Shown: positions 1 to 6,712 of the stretch, one piece after another
How positions within the stretch are numbered: position 1 is the first letter of the stretch
Layout: every line of letters begins with the position of its first letter
Assembly (NCBI GenBank): GCA_937928175.1
Contig: CALFVP010000136.1
Location: 1-26,977, forward strand
From: an uncultured bacterium
GTDB lineage: Bacteria > Spirochaetota > Brevinematia > DTOW01
Direction of reading: 5' to 3'
DNA: 26,977 nt
Notes under the pieces: generated by a model
The model's database searches: none
What the model was told of the DNA's origin: nothing
Seen by the model: the letters and a program-made list of their open reading frames with translations, nothing else
Made by a program: the position numbers and the translations under genes

Positions 1-30
1 TATCAAAAGTAAAAAATATACAACTCTCAT
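1..30 (-). CDS. 5' end of an unidentified gene (partial)
   Basis: Ten codons beginning with ATG at position 30 run off the left edge and read MRVVYFLLLI. That is a basic start followed by hydrophobic residues, like the beginning of a signal peptide or membrane segment. An AAAGGAGG-type ribosome binding site lies at about 42-49, somewhat far (11 nt) from the ATG. A good promoter sits just upstream of it on the same strand. Together these support a real gene transcribed leftward and divergent from pfkA. Nothing can be said about its function. Confidence 0.45.
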   Translation of the reverse strand, partial: MRVVYFLLLI

Positions 31-57
31 AATATACAAAACCTCCTTTATAAGATT

Positions 58-86
58 ATAATACTACACATTTAGTAAAATTTCAA
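58..86 (-). promoter_or_regulatory. Sigma70-type promoter for the leftward partial gene
   Basis: On the minus strand, TTGAAA (81-86) is followed after 17 bp by TATTAT (58-63). A TATAAT also overlaps the -10 region at a longer spacing. The predicted start near position 51 would give a leader of about 20 nt that contains the AAAGGAGG site before the ATG at 30. Confidence 0.5.
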
Positions 87-108
87 GTTTTAAAAGAATA
101 ACAAAAAG

Positions 109-123
109 TTGAAATAATTTCAA
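109..123. promoter_or_regulatory. Perfect 15-bp palindrome upstream of pfkA
   Basis: TTGAAATAATTTCAA is a 7-bp inverted repeat around one central base. It lies between the leftward promoter and the pfkA start, and a related TTTCAA half-site is at 81-86. It could be an operator for one or both divergent genes. In such AT-rich DNA a chance palindrome is also possible, and TTGAAA is itself a common -35 box here. Confidence 0.25.
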
Positions 124-163
124 AAATAGAATGGTACCCAATTATAATTCTTTGAGGGCGAAC

Positions 164-1141
164 ATGAGTATAAAGAGTATAGCAGTTTTAACAAGTGGTG
201 GAGATTCAGCGGGAATGAACCCGTGCATAAGATCTGTTGTAAGGTACGCTATATACAACGGATTAAAGGTTTTTGGTGTTTACAGAGGTTATAAAGGACT
301 TGTAAACGGTGAAATATTTGAAATGAATGCATCATCAGTAGGAGGAATAATAAACAGAGGTGGAACGATACTTTATACGGCAAGGTTACCAGAATTTAAG
401 CAATACGAAACTAGAAAAAAAGCAGCCGAAAACCTTGAAAAGCTAGGAATAGATGCGTTAGTGGTTATAGGAGGAGATGGTTCATTTAGAGGAGCACACC
501 AATTTCACAAAGATTTTGGAATAAAAGTAATAGGTATACCAGGAACTATCGACAATGACATAAAGGGAACAGATTACACAATTGGATACGATACTGCAAT
601 AAATATTGCAATGGATGCTATAGATAAGATAAGAGACACTGCAACATCACACGAAAGATTATTCATAGTAGAAGTTATGGGAAGAGACGCTGGATACATT
701 GCAAATGCCGTTGGATTAGCATCAGGAGCTGAAGATGTACTAATACCTGAAATAGAAATAAGTTTAGAAGAAACAATTGAGAGAATAGTCCAGGGTAGAA
801 AAAGAGGCAAAACAAGCAGTATTATAGTAGTCTCAGAAGGAGCTAAGATTTCTATGGACATACTTCATCTTGCAGGATACATAGAAGGTAAAACCGGGTT
901 TGAAACTAGAGTAACAATTCTAGGTCACTTACAAAGAGGCGGATCACCAACAGCATTGGACAGAATATACGCTTCAAGAATGGGCGCATACGCCGTAGAA
1001 CTCCTTATCAAAGGAGAAACCGATAAAATGGTAGGAATAGTATCAGATGAACTAGTATCGTTACCACTAGAAGAAGCATTCGAAAAGAAAAAAGATTTCG
1101 ATGAAAACGTCTACAAGTTAATAAGAATACTTTCCATATAG
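164..1141 (+). CDS. pfkA: ATP-dependent 6-phosphofructokinase
   Basis: This enzyme phosphorylates fructose 6-phosphate to fructose 1,6-bisphosphate, the committed step of glycolysis, in the cytoplasm. The 325 residues match the usual size of bacterial PfkA (about 320). Visible motifs are GGDSAGMN near residues 12-19, GGDGS at 103-107, PGTIDND at 126-132 with catalytic Asp130, MGRDAGY, and the substrate-binding LGHLQRGGSP. Glycine in GGDGS and in PGTIDND, rather than the Asp and Lys of PPi-dependent enzymes, points to ATP as phosphoryl donor. An in-frame ATG exists at 131, but I choose 164: GAGGG lies 5 nt before it, and homology starts at this Met. lysA follows after 2 bp, so the two are probably co-transcribed. 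Confidence 0.95.
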   Translation: MSIKSIAVLTSGGDSAGMNPCIRSVVRYAIYNGLKVFGVYRGYKGLVNGEIFEMNASSVGGIINRGGTILYTARLPEFKQYETRKKAAENLEKLGIDALVVIGGDGSFRGAHQFHKDFGIKVIGIPGTIDNDIKGTDYTIGYDTAINIAMDAIDKIRDTATSHERLFIVEVMGRDAGYIANAVGLASGAEDVLIPEIEISLEETIERIVQGRKRGKTSSIIVVSEGAKISMDILHLAGYIEGKTGFETRVTILGHLQRGGSPTALDRIYASRMGAYAVELLIKGETDKMVGIVSDELVSLPLEEAFEKKKDFDENVYKLIRILSI

Positions 1142-1143
1142 AA

Positions 1144-2367
1144 ATGAATATAAAAAAAATAGAAAACTTTAAAAACATAAACTTAATATCAATTGCCGAG
1201 AGATTTGGAACACCAATATACGTATACAACCTCGATAAAATAGAAGAAAACTTTAAAAAACTAACAAATTCTATACCTTATGAAAACAAAAAAATACTCT
1301 TTGCTATGAAATCAAATTTCAATGAAGAAATACTAAAACTTATAAAACGTTTAGGTGGAGGAATAGATACAATATCAATAGGAGAAATAAAATACGCAAT
1401 TCAAATAGGATTTAAAAAAGAAGATATACTATTTACAGGAATAGGAATATCAAACGAAGAGATAGAATTCTGCGCTAAGAATAATATAATACCAAATGTA
1501 GGTTCTATTGATCTTTTAACTAGAATAGGGGTAAAATTCCCAGGAAGTAAGGTAAGCATAAGAATAAATCCAGACTACGGAGCAGGACATCACGACCATG
1601 TAATAACAGGAGGCCCACAAAGTAAATTCGGAATATACGAATCATACCTCGAAGAAGTAAAAAACATTTCAAAAAAATTTAACTTAACAATATCAGGTAT
1701 ACATTTCCATATAGGCTCAGGTATTCTAGATTATAAACTCTACATAGAAGCAATAAAAAAAGCTATAGACATTTCAACTATTTTTGAAGATGTAGAATTT
1801 ATAGACATAGGCGGTGGTATAGGAATACCATACAAAGAAAATCAAAATGAATTCGACTTAAAAGCATTCGGAGAAGAAATATCAAAACTTATGGAAAACT
1901 TCTCAATTAAAGAAAAAAGAAACGTAAAACTTTTACTAGAACCTGGAAGATACTTAGTTGCAGAAAGCGGCGTTTTAATTGCAAAAGTGGTAGAAATAAA
2001 AAATACCCCCATTTACAAATTCGTCATAATAAACACAGGGTTTAACCACTTAGTAAGACCAGTAATGTATGGAAGTTATCACGAAATAATTAACATATCA
2101 AAAATGAATACAGAAGAAACAGAAGACCAAGTTATAGCAGGAAACGTGTGCGAAAGCGGAGATATATTTACAAGAGACGAAAACGGAATAGTACCAAGAA
2201 AATTACCAAAAGCAGACTACGGCGATATAATAGGAATATTTGATACTGGAGCATACGGATTTGTAATGGCTTCACACTACAACCTAAGAAAATTACCCCT
2301 AGAAATAGTCGTAAAAAACGGCAAAATAAAGAAAACTAAAAGAAACTACATAAAATACATAACCTAA
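1144..2367 (+). CDS. lysA: Diaminopimelate decarboxylase
   Basis: This PLP enzyme decarboxylates meso-diaminopimelate to L-lysine, the last step of lysine synthesis. The 407 residues have the normal length of a fold-type III decarboxylase. Visible are the PLP-lysine segment FAMKSN (Lys56), the barrel strand GIHFHIGSG with its histidine, the phosphate-binding DIGGGIGIPY, the substrate-binding LLEPGRYLVAE, and the C-terminal CESGDIF and GAYGFVMASHYN motifs that carry the partner-subunit cysteine and tyrosine. The ATG starts 2 bp after the pfkA stop without a clear Shine-Dalgarno of its own, suggesting translational coupling. Pairing with pfkA is not a metabolic pairing and looks like simple gene packing. 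Confidence 0.95.
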   Translation: MNIKKIENFKNINLISIAERFGTPIYVYNLDKIEENFKKLTNSIPYENKKILFAMKSNFNEEILKLIKRLGGGIDTISIGEIKYAIQIGFKKEDILFTGIGISNEEIEFCAKNNIIPNVGSIDLLTRIGVKFPGSKVSIRINPDYGAGHHDHVITGGPQSKFGIYESYLEEVKNISKKFNLTISGIHFHIGSGILDYKLYIEAIKKAIDISTIFEDVEFIDIGGGIGIPYKENQNEFDLKAFGEEISKLMENFSIKEKRNVKLLLEPGRYLVAESGVLIAKVVEIKNTPIYKFVIINTGFNHLVRPVMYGSYHEIINISKMNTEETEDQVIAGNVCESGDIFTRDENGIVPRKLPKADYGDIIGIFDTGAYGFVMASHYNLRKLPLEIVVKNGKIKKTKRNYIKYIT

Positions 2368-2424
2368 AATAAAAAACTTTAACATTAAAATAAAAAATGT
2401 TATTAAATTTAAGTTATAAGAAAA

Positions 2425-3288
2425 ATGTTAACAATAGTACTTAGCAGAAGAAAAATACTTGAAGAATACTTAAAAAAGATAGGTTTTTCTAACGTTCTAA
2501 CAACTATACCAAATCTAAGTAATATCTCAGATTTGAATAACACCACTATAATAACAGATTCTCTAAAACTAATACCAACTATAAAAAAACAACTTACACC
2601 CAGAAAAAAATACGTAATCATATTCATCTCTGGAATCTCACACCAAAAAAAAGTAATTAAGTCTTCTTACGAAACAAATCTAATAAAAAATATGATATCA
2701 GACATCATCATAGAAAAAACTACTCCAACAAAAGTGACCCCCATACAATCAAAACAAGATATACTAACAGAAGAACACATAATACAAGAAAACATAAAAA
2801 ATACTCCAGAAATATCAATTGACAGAATTATATCATTCGTTAACAAATTACAAATATCCAGAAGGATAAAAGACAATATAATAATAGCTTCATCGGAAAT
2901 AATAGATAACATAATAGAGCCAAACTTACTTTTGAGTGAGTTAACCTCAAAAATAAAAATCCGTTTCACATTAGATAAAGATATTTTAGGGATAACAATA
3001 AGCGATTACATAGGAATAGCAGATATATACTCAATATCAAAATCTTTAGAAAACTCTTTTACAACACAAAGATTAGTTTTACCAGGCCTAGAATACACAA
3101 GTTCCAGAGGCAGGGGGTATACAATAATAAGAAAAACCTCAGATTTTGTAACAACAAAGATACTAGGACCTGAAAGTTATAAAAAGTTCAACGAAGAAAA
3201 TCCTTTTACAGAAACGACAATAGTGTATCTACTAAATAGGAAAGTAAGGAAAAAAATAAGTTTAAGCATGGTAGTGGAATTTATATAG
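2425..3288 (+). CDS. Uncharacterised protein with degenerate GHKL-ATPase-like C-terminus
   Basis: No family is recognised with certainty. The 287 residues have no signal peptide or membrane segment. The first ~100 residues alternate short hydrophobic strands and helices, as in a decayed receiver-like domain, followed by a polar linker (about 95-130). The C-terminal half resembles a histidine-kinase/anti-sigma ATPase (GHKL, RsbW-like): SEIIDNIIEP is placed like the N-box, ITISDYIGIAD like the D-x-G box, and SSRGRGYTIIRK like the G2 box. Key residues are incomplete (the canonical N-box is E-x-x-x-N-A), so ATP hydrolysis is doubtful. It follows lysA by 57 bp, has no Shine-Dalgarno, and converges with tRNA-Ser 6 bp away. 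The GHKL assignment is inference from motif order only. Confidence 0.7.
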   Translation: MLTIVLSRRKILEEYLKKIGFSNVLTTIPNLSNISDLNNTTIITDSLKLIPTIKKQLTPRKKYVIIFISGISHQKKVIKSSYETNLIKNMISDIIIEKTTPTKVTPIQSKQDILTEEHIIQENIKNTPEISIDRIISFVNKLQISRRIKDNIIIASSEIIDNIIEPNLLLSELTSKIKIRFTLDKDILGITISDYIGIADIYSISKSLENSFTTQRLVLPGLEYTSSRGRGYTIIRKTSDFVTTKILGPESYKKFNEENPFTETTIVYLLNRKVRKKISLSMVVEFI

Positions 3289-3294
3289 AATGAT

Positions 3295-3383
3295 CGGAGG
3301 GAGAGGGATTCGAACCCCCGGTACCCTGTGAAGGGTACTGCAGTTTTCAAGACTGCTGCCTTCGTCCGCTCGGCCATCCCTCC
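3295..3383 (-). tRNA. tRNA-Ser (anticodon UGA)
   Basis: This is a class II tRNA of 89 nt reading leftward. The acceptor stem GGAGGGA (3377-3383) pairs with TCCCTCC (3296-3302). The D arm GCCGAGCGG, anticodon stem GCAGT/ACTGC with loop CTTGAAA (anticodon TGA at 3347-3349), long variable arm GTACCC/GGGTAC, and T arm with GTTCGAATCC are all present. The discriminator base is G, as in bacterial serine tRNAs. CCA is not encoded. It lies 13 bp after the rplC stop on the same strand, so it is probably processed from the tuf-rpsJ-rplC transcript. Confidence 0.96.
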
Positions 3384-3396
3384 TAAAAACTTTCCA

Positions 3397-4050
3397 TCAC
3401 TTTACAAGTTGATACTTTTTTATAGCTTCCCTTATCAATAAATAGCTTCCATTGTACCCTGGAACTGCTCCTTTCACAAGAAGCAAATTTTTATCTTTGT
3501 CAATATCAACAACTTCTAAGTTTTGGACTGTAACTTTTTTATTTCCCATTCTACCTGCCATCTTTTTACCTTTCCAAACTTTAGCAGGAAACGTATGCTG
3601 ACCTATTGAACCTGGCCTTCTGTGAAAAACAGACTGCCCGTGAGAATCCGGTGCACCAGAAAAACCCCATCTTTTCATAGTACCTTGAAATCCCCTACCT
3701 TTCGAATATCCACTAATATCAACAAATTTAACACCCTCAAAGTAAGAAACATCTATAACATCACCTTTATTGAACTTAGATATATCCTGAACTCTAAACT
3801 CTCTTACTATAGCAGGTCTATAAACTACTTTGTATCTATCTTTGTTTTCCTTATCCCTAACTTTACGCTTTACAGAACCAAAACCTAACTGTATAGCACT
3901 ATATCCATCCTTTTCAGGAGTCCTTATTCCTAAAACAGTACAAGGTCCTGCCTTTATAACCGTAACAGGAATAACATTCTCACCTACAAAAACCTGCGTC
4001 ATTCCAACCTTCTGACCAATAAGCCCTTTACCTACAAAACTTTTACCCAT
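3397..4050 (-). CDS. rplC: 50S ribosomal protein L3
   Basis: L3 binds 23S rRNA early in large-subunit assembly and lies near the peptidyl-transferase centre. The 217 residues start MGKSFVGKGLIGQKVGMTQVF and contain the diagnostic central KGRGFQGTMKRWGFSG and the HGQSVFHRRPGSIG loop with the conserved glutamine region. An upstream in-frame ATG at 4062 overlaps the GGAGG ribosome binding site, so the start is set at 4050, where GGAGG is 5 nt upstream. rplC is the last protein gene of a tuf-rpsJ-rplC cluster; rplD, rplW and rplB, which normally follow, are absent. It is separated from rpsJ by 89 bp containing tandem 15-bp repeats and followed 13 bp later by tRNA-Ser. Confidence 0.96.
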   Translation of the reverse strand: MGKSFVGKGLIGQKVGMTQVFVGENVIPVTVIKAGPCTVLGIRTPEKDGYSAIQLGFGSVKRKVRDKENKDRYKVVYRPAIVREFRVQDISKFNKGDVIDVSYFEGVKFVDISGYSKGRGFQGTMKRWGFSGAPDSHGQSVFHRRPGSIGQHTFPAKVWKGKKMAGRMGNKKVTVQNLEVVDIDKDKNLLLVKGAVPGYNGSYLLIREAIKKYQLVK

Positions 4051-4071
4051 AAAATCCTCCATAAAAGAAAC

Positions 4072-4131
4072 AATCCCAAGGGATATACTCCCAAGGGATA
4101 TAATCCCGAGGGATACAATCCCGAAGGATAT
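4072..4131 (-). repeat. Four tandem 15-bp repeats in the rpsJ-rplC spacer
   Basis: Four contiguous 15-bp units (4072-4086, 4087-4101, 4102-4116, 4117-4131) match the plus-strand pattern AATCCCAAGGGATAT with one to three changes each. On the transcribed strand the array contains three successive GGGAT-N3-ATCCC hairpins (one with GGGAG), and the same bases also form overlapping ATCCC-TT-GGGAT palindromes, so alternative RNA folds are possible. The array ends about 10-20 nt before the rplC ribosome binding site, so it could affect rplC translation, mRNA processing or protein binding. The function is unknown. Confidence 0.9.
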
Positions 4132-4139
4132 CCCACAAT

Positions 4140-4448
4140 TTAATCTTGCTTTATCTCAACATCAACAGAAGGAAGTATCTCTAATCTAAGAAGAGCGTCT
4201 ATAACTTCCTGCGAAGGCTCGAGTATATCAATTAACCTTCTATGTAATCTGTACTCAAAATGTTCTCTTGAATCTTTATCCACGTGTGGTGATCTTAAAA
4301 CTGTATACCTTTTTATTTTAGTTGGCAAAGGAATCGGACCAACCACTTCAACTCCAACATTCCTTACCACGTTACATATATCCTTAGCTGTTTTATCTAT
4401 AACTTCTGCATCGTATGATTTGAGTTTAACTCTTATTCTAGTAACCAT
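4140..4448 (-). CDS. rpsJ: 30S ribosomal protein S10
   Basis: S10 is part of the 30S head and also partners NusB in transcription antitermination. The 102 residues fit the family. It starts MVTRIRVKLKSYD and has the conserved VGPIPLPTKIKRYTVLRSPHV segment and the DSREHFEYRLHRRLIDI helix. A TTG in frame at 4460 directly abuts the tuf stop; I prefer the ATG at 4448, which has GGTGAT a few bases upstream and aligns with the normal N-terminus. It follows tuf by 12 bp and is clearly co-transcribed with it. The tuf-rpsJ order is the classical str/S10 junction of bacteria. Confidence 0.96.
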   Translation of the reverse strand: MVTRIRVKLKSYDAEVIDKTAKDICNVVRNVGVEVVGPIPLPTKIKRYTVLRSPHVDKDSREHFEYRLHRRLIDILEPSQEVIDALLRLEILPSVDVEIKQD

Positions 4449-4460
4449 ACCTATCACCAA

Positions 4461-5651
4461 TTATTCAATAATCTCTGTTACAACACCAGCACCAACAGTT
4501 TTACCACCTTCTCTTATAGCAAACCTTAATCCTTTCTCCATTGCAACTGGGTATATAAGTTCAACTTCAACGTTAACGTTATCACCAGGTACAACCATTT
4601 CGCCAGGTATCTTCACAATAGTACCCGTAACATCCGCTGTTCTGAAGAAGAACTGAGGTCTATAACCAGCAAAAAATGGAGTATGTCTTCCACCTTCTTC
4701 TTTCTTTAGCACGTATATTTCTGCTTTAAATCTCTTATGAGGCGTCACAGAACCAGGTTTACAAACAATCTGTCCTCTCCAAACTTCATCTTTACCAACA
4801 CCCCTTAATAGCAATCCAGCATTGTCACCAGCAATAGCTGAATCCAATTCTTTTCTAAACATTTCTATAGAAGTAACAACTGTCTTCTTAACCTCATAAG
4901 ATAACCCAACTATTTCTACCTCTTCACCTGGTGTAATCTTACCTCTCTCAACTCTACCAGTAACAACAGTACCTCTACCAGAAATAGAGAATATATCTTC
5001 AATAGGCATAAGAAACGGCTTATCAATATCTCTAACTGGCTCAGGTACATAATTATCAAGAGCTTCTATAAGTTCTAAAATACATTTACCATCAGTTTCC
5101 GGATCTGGGTTAGTCATAGCTTTATAAGCTGACCCTCTAATAACTGGAACTTTATCACCAGGATAACCGTACTTCTTTAGTAGATCTCTAACATCCTCTT
5201 CAACAATATCGATAATCTCAGGATCATCAACCATATCAACTTTATTCAAAAACACAACAATGTAAGGAACACCAACCTGCCTTGAAAGCAAAACATGTTC
5301 CCTTGTCTGTGGCATAACACCATCATTTGCAGCAACAACAAGTATAGCACCATCCATCTGCGCAGCACCAGTAACCATATTCTTCACGTAATCAGCATGA
5401 CCAGGACAATCAATATGAGCGTAATGCCTCTTATCACTTTCATACTCTATATGCTGTATCTGAATAGTTATACCTCTAGCTTTTTCTTCAGGAGCATTGT
5501 CAATATCATCATAATTCTTCTCTTTAGCGTAACCTTTCTTTGCTAAAACTTTTGTAATAGCAGAAGTTAAAGTTGTCTTACCATGATCAACATGACCTAT
5601 TGTACCCACATTCACATGTGGTTTCTTCCTTTCAAATTTTCCCTCAGCCAT
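4461..5651 (-). CDS. tuf: Translation elongation factor Tu
   Basis: EF-Tu is the GTPase that delivers aminoacyl-tRNA to the ribosomal A site. The 396 residues are full length. The G1 motif GHVDHGKT is at 19-26, followed by the switch region with RGITI, G3 DCPGHADY, G4 NKVDM and G5 GSAYKAM, then domain II (FSISGRGTVVTGRVERG) and domain III (GGRHTPFFAGYRPQFFFRT). The start ATG has GGGAGG 6 nt upstream and a good promoter 33-62 bp upstream. It is first in the tuf-rpsJ-rplC-tRNA-Ser cluster. rpsL, rpsG and fusA, the usual upstream neighbours, are not here. Confidence 0.98.
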   Translation of the reverse strand: MAEGKFERKKPHVNVGTIGHVDHGKTTLTSAITKVLAKKGYAKEKNYDDIDNAPEEKARGITIQIQHIEYESDKRHYAHIDCPGHADYVKNMVTGAAQMDGAILVVAANDGVMPQTREHVLLSRQVGVPYIVVFLNKVDMVDDPEIIDIVEEDVRDLLKKYGYPGDKVPVIRGSAYKAMTNPDPETDGKCILELIEALDNYVPEPVRDIDKPFLMPIEDIFSISGRGTVVTGRVERGKITPGEEVEIVGLSYEVKKTVVTSIEMFRKELDSAIAGDNAGLLLRGVGKDEVWRGQIVCKPGSVTPHKRFKAEIYVLKKEEGGRHTPFFAGYRPQFFFRTADVTGTIVKIPGEMVVPGDNVNVEVELIYPVAMEKGLRFAIREGGKTVGAGVVTEIIE

Positions 5652-5683
5652 AAAAACCTCCCAAACAAAGTTATTTGTACCTA

Positions 5684-5713
5684 ATTATAACAAAACCAAA
5701 ATTAACAATACAA
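5684..5713 (-). promoter_or_regulatory. Promoter of the tuf-rpsJ-rplC cluster
   Basis: On the minus strand, TTGTAT (5708-5713) and a perfect TATAAT (5684-5689) are separated by 18 bp. The predicted start near 5677 gives a leader of about 25 nt with GGGAGG before the tuf ATG. It lies within the 70-bp spacer between the MCE gene and tuf, so the cluster can be transcribed independently of the MCE gene. Confidence 0.6.
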
Positions 5714-5721
5714 ATTAAAAA

Positions 5722-6597
5722 TCACCTAATTACACTTTTCAAAGAAACAGCAATGTCATTAAGATTCTTACTCAACCTCTCTAAATTGTTTATTACACCA
5801 CTTATATTTCTTTTGTTATTCTTAAGATCCTCAGTTATCTCAGATATATCGCTAGTTATCTTATTTGCATTCTTCAAAATCTTACCTAAATTCTCATCCT
5901 TTAAAACCCTCTCTAAACTATCTAAAACAACGATCAAACTATCAACCATTTTAGGTAAACTGGTATCTAAAAAGTTATCAACCGATGGTAAAGTGGATGT
6001 GTTAATCTTCGTAATCGAACTGTTAATATTCGTAAGTATAACATTAACACCCCTCAGTACCTTAGATAATTCCCCATCATCACTAACATAATCAAGAATG
6101 AAAGACGTCAATAAAGAAATATTATTTATTATCTTACTTATATCCTCTTCTGGAGAATAATAACCTCTCAACTTTGTCAAAATTTTACCTTCGTAAGTAT
6201 CAGGTGAGTAAACCATATCACCAGGTCTTAAAAAACCAGATTCACTACTACCTGGAACTATCTCAAACCTTCTGCCACCCAACAACTCAGATCTAGCTAA
6301 AAATATAGAATCAGATTTTACCTTGTTAGTATACTCCACATACACATAAAAATCAATCCTAAAAGTATCATCATCAAGTAATAAAACCTTATCTATCTTA
6401 CCAATAGTAATACCTTTGTAATATATCTTCTTACCGGAAGAAACATCAGAAGCAACTTTAAGAATAGTATAATAGTAAACTTTACCCCTAAACCAATCAC
6501 TAGCTCTACCCGAAAGTAATATAAGTATAAACAAAAGAATAACCGAAAAAACTATCAAAAACCCAACTAACTTCTCTAATACACTGAATTTATACAT
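5722..6597 (-). CDS. MlaD/MCE-domain lipid-transport protein
   Basis: Proteins of the MCE family are the periplasmic, inner-membrane-anchored substrate-binding parts of ABC systems that move phospholipids between inner and outer membrane. The 291 residues show an N-terminal transmembrane anchor (about 9-29), then an MCE domain (about 38-115) with the typical VSSGKKIYYKGITIGKIDKV and ELLGGRRFEIVPG segments. A long helical, coiled-coil-prone tail follows, with SLERV, NANKI and NNLERL heptads. No mlaE/mlaF permease or ATPase gene is adjacent. There is no Shine-Dalgarno; a promoter ending about 7 bp before the ATG suggests a leaderless mRNA. A narrower role cannot be assigned. Confidence 0.88.
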   Translation of the reverse strand: MYKFSVLEKLVGFLIVFSVILLFILILLSGRASDWFRGKVYYYTILKVASDVSSGKKIYYKGITIGKIDKVLLLDDDTFRIDFYVYVEYTNKVKSDSIFLARSELLGGRRFEIVPGSSESGFLRPGDMVYSPDTYEGKILTKLRGYYSPEEDISKIINNISLLTSFILDYVSDDGELSKVLRGVNVILTNINSSITKINTSTLPSVDNFLDTSLPKMVDSLIVVLDSLERVLKDENLGKILKNANKITSDISEITEDLKNNKRNISGVINNLERLSKNLNDIAVSLKSVIR

Positions 6598-6604
6598 AAA
6601 AGCA

Positions 6605-6634
6605 ATTATAAACCTAAAACCACAAATATATCAA
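6605..6634 (-). promoter_or_regulatory. Promoter of the MCE gene, possibly giving a leaderless mRNA
   Basis: On the minus strand, TTGATA (6629-6634) and a perfect TATAAT (6605-6610) are 18 bp apart. The expected transcription start falls at about 6597-6598, that is at the ATG of the MCE gene, which has no Shine-Dalgarno. Confidence 0.5.
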
Positions 6635-6647
6635 TATATAAAAGATT

Positions 6648-6667
6648 TTTACTTTAAAAAAAGTAAA
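6648..6667. promoter_or_regulatory. 8-bp perfect inverted repeat in the MCE/hisIE divergent spacer
   Basis: TTTACTTT and AAAGTAAA flank four A residues. The element sits about 50 bp upstream of hisIE and upstream of the MCE promoter. It is a candidate operator for the divergent pair. The stem is almost all A-T, so a terminator role is unlikely and chance occurrence cannot be excluded. Confidence 0.3.
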
Positions 6668-6712
6668 GTCATACTTTAAACTTAAATTCAAGTTCTTAAG
6701 GAGTTAAAACAA

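Noticed and set aside
131..163. Upstream ATG of pfkA as the true start
   Set aside because: It adds 11 residues unlike any PfkA N-terminus and lacks a ribosome binding site, while the ATG at 164 has GAGGG at the right distance.
2385..2412. Hairpin TAACATT...AATGTTA after lysA as a terminator
   Set aside because: The stem is nearly all A-T with a long loop and there is no following T-tract on the plus strand.
3177..3377. 66-codon minus-strand frame (MAERTKAAVLKTAV...) as a gene
   Set aside because: It is the translation of the tRNA-Ser gene in reverse and of its surroundings, a well-known annotation artefact.
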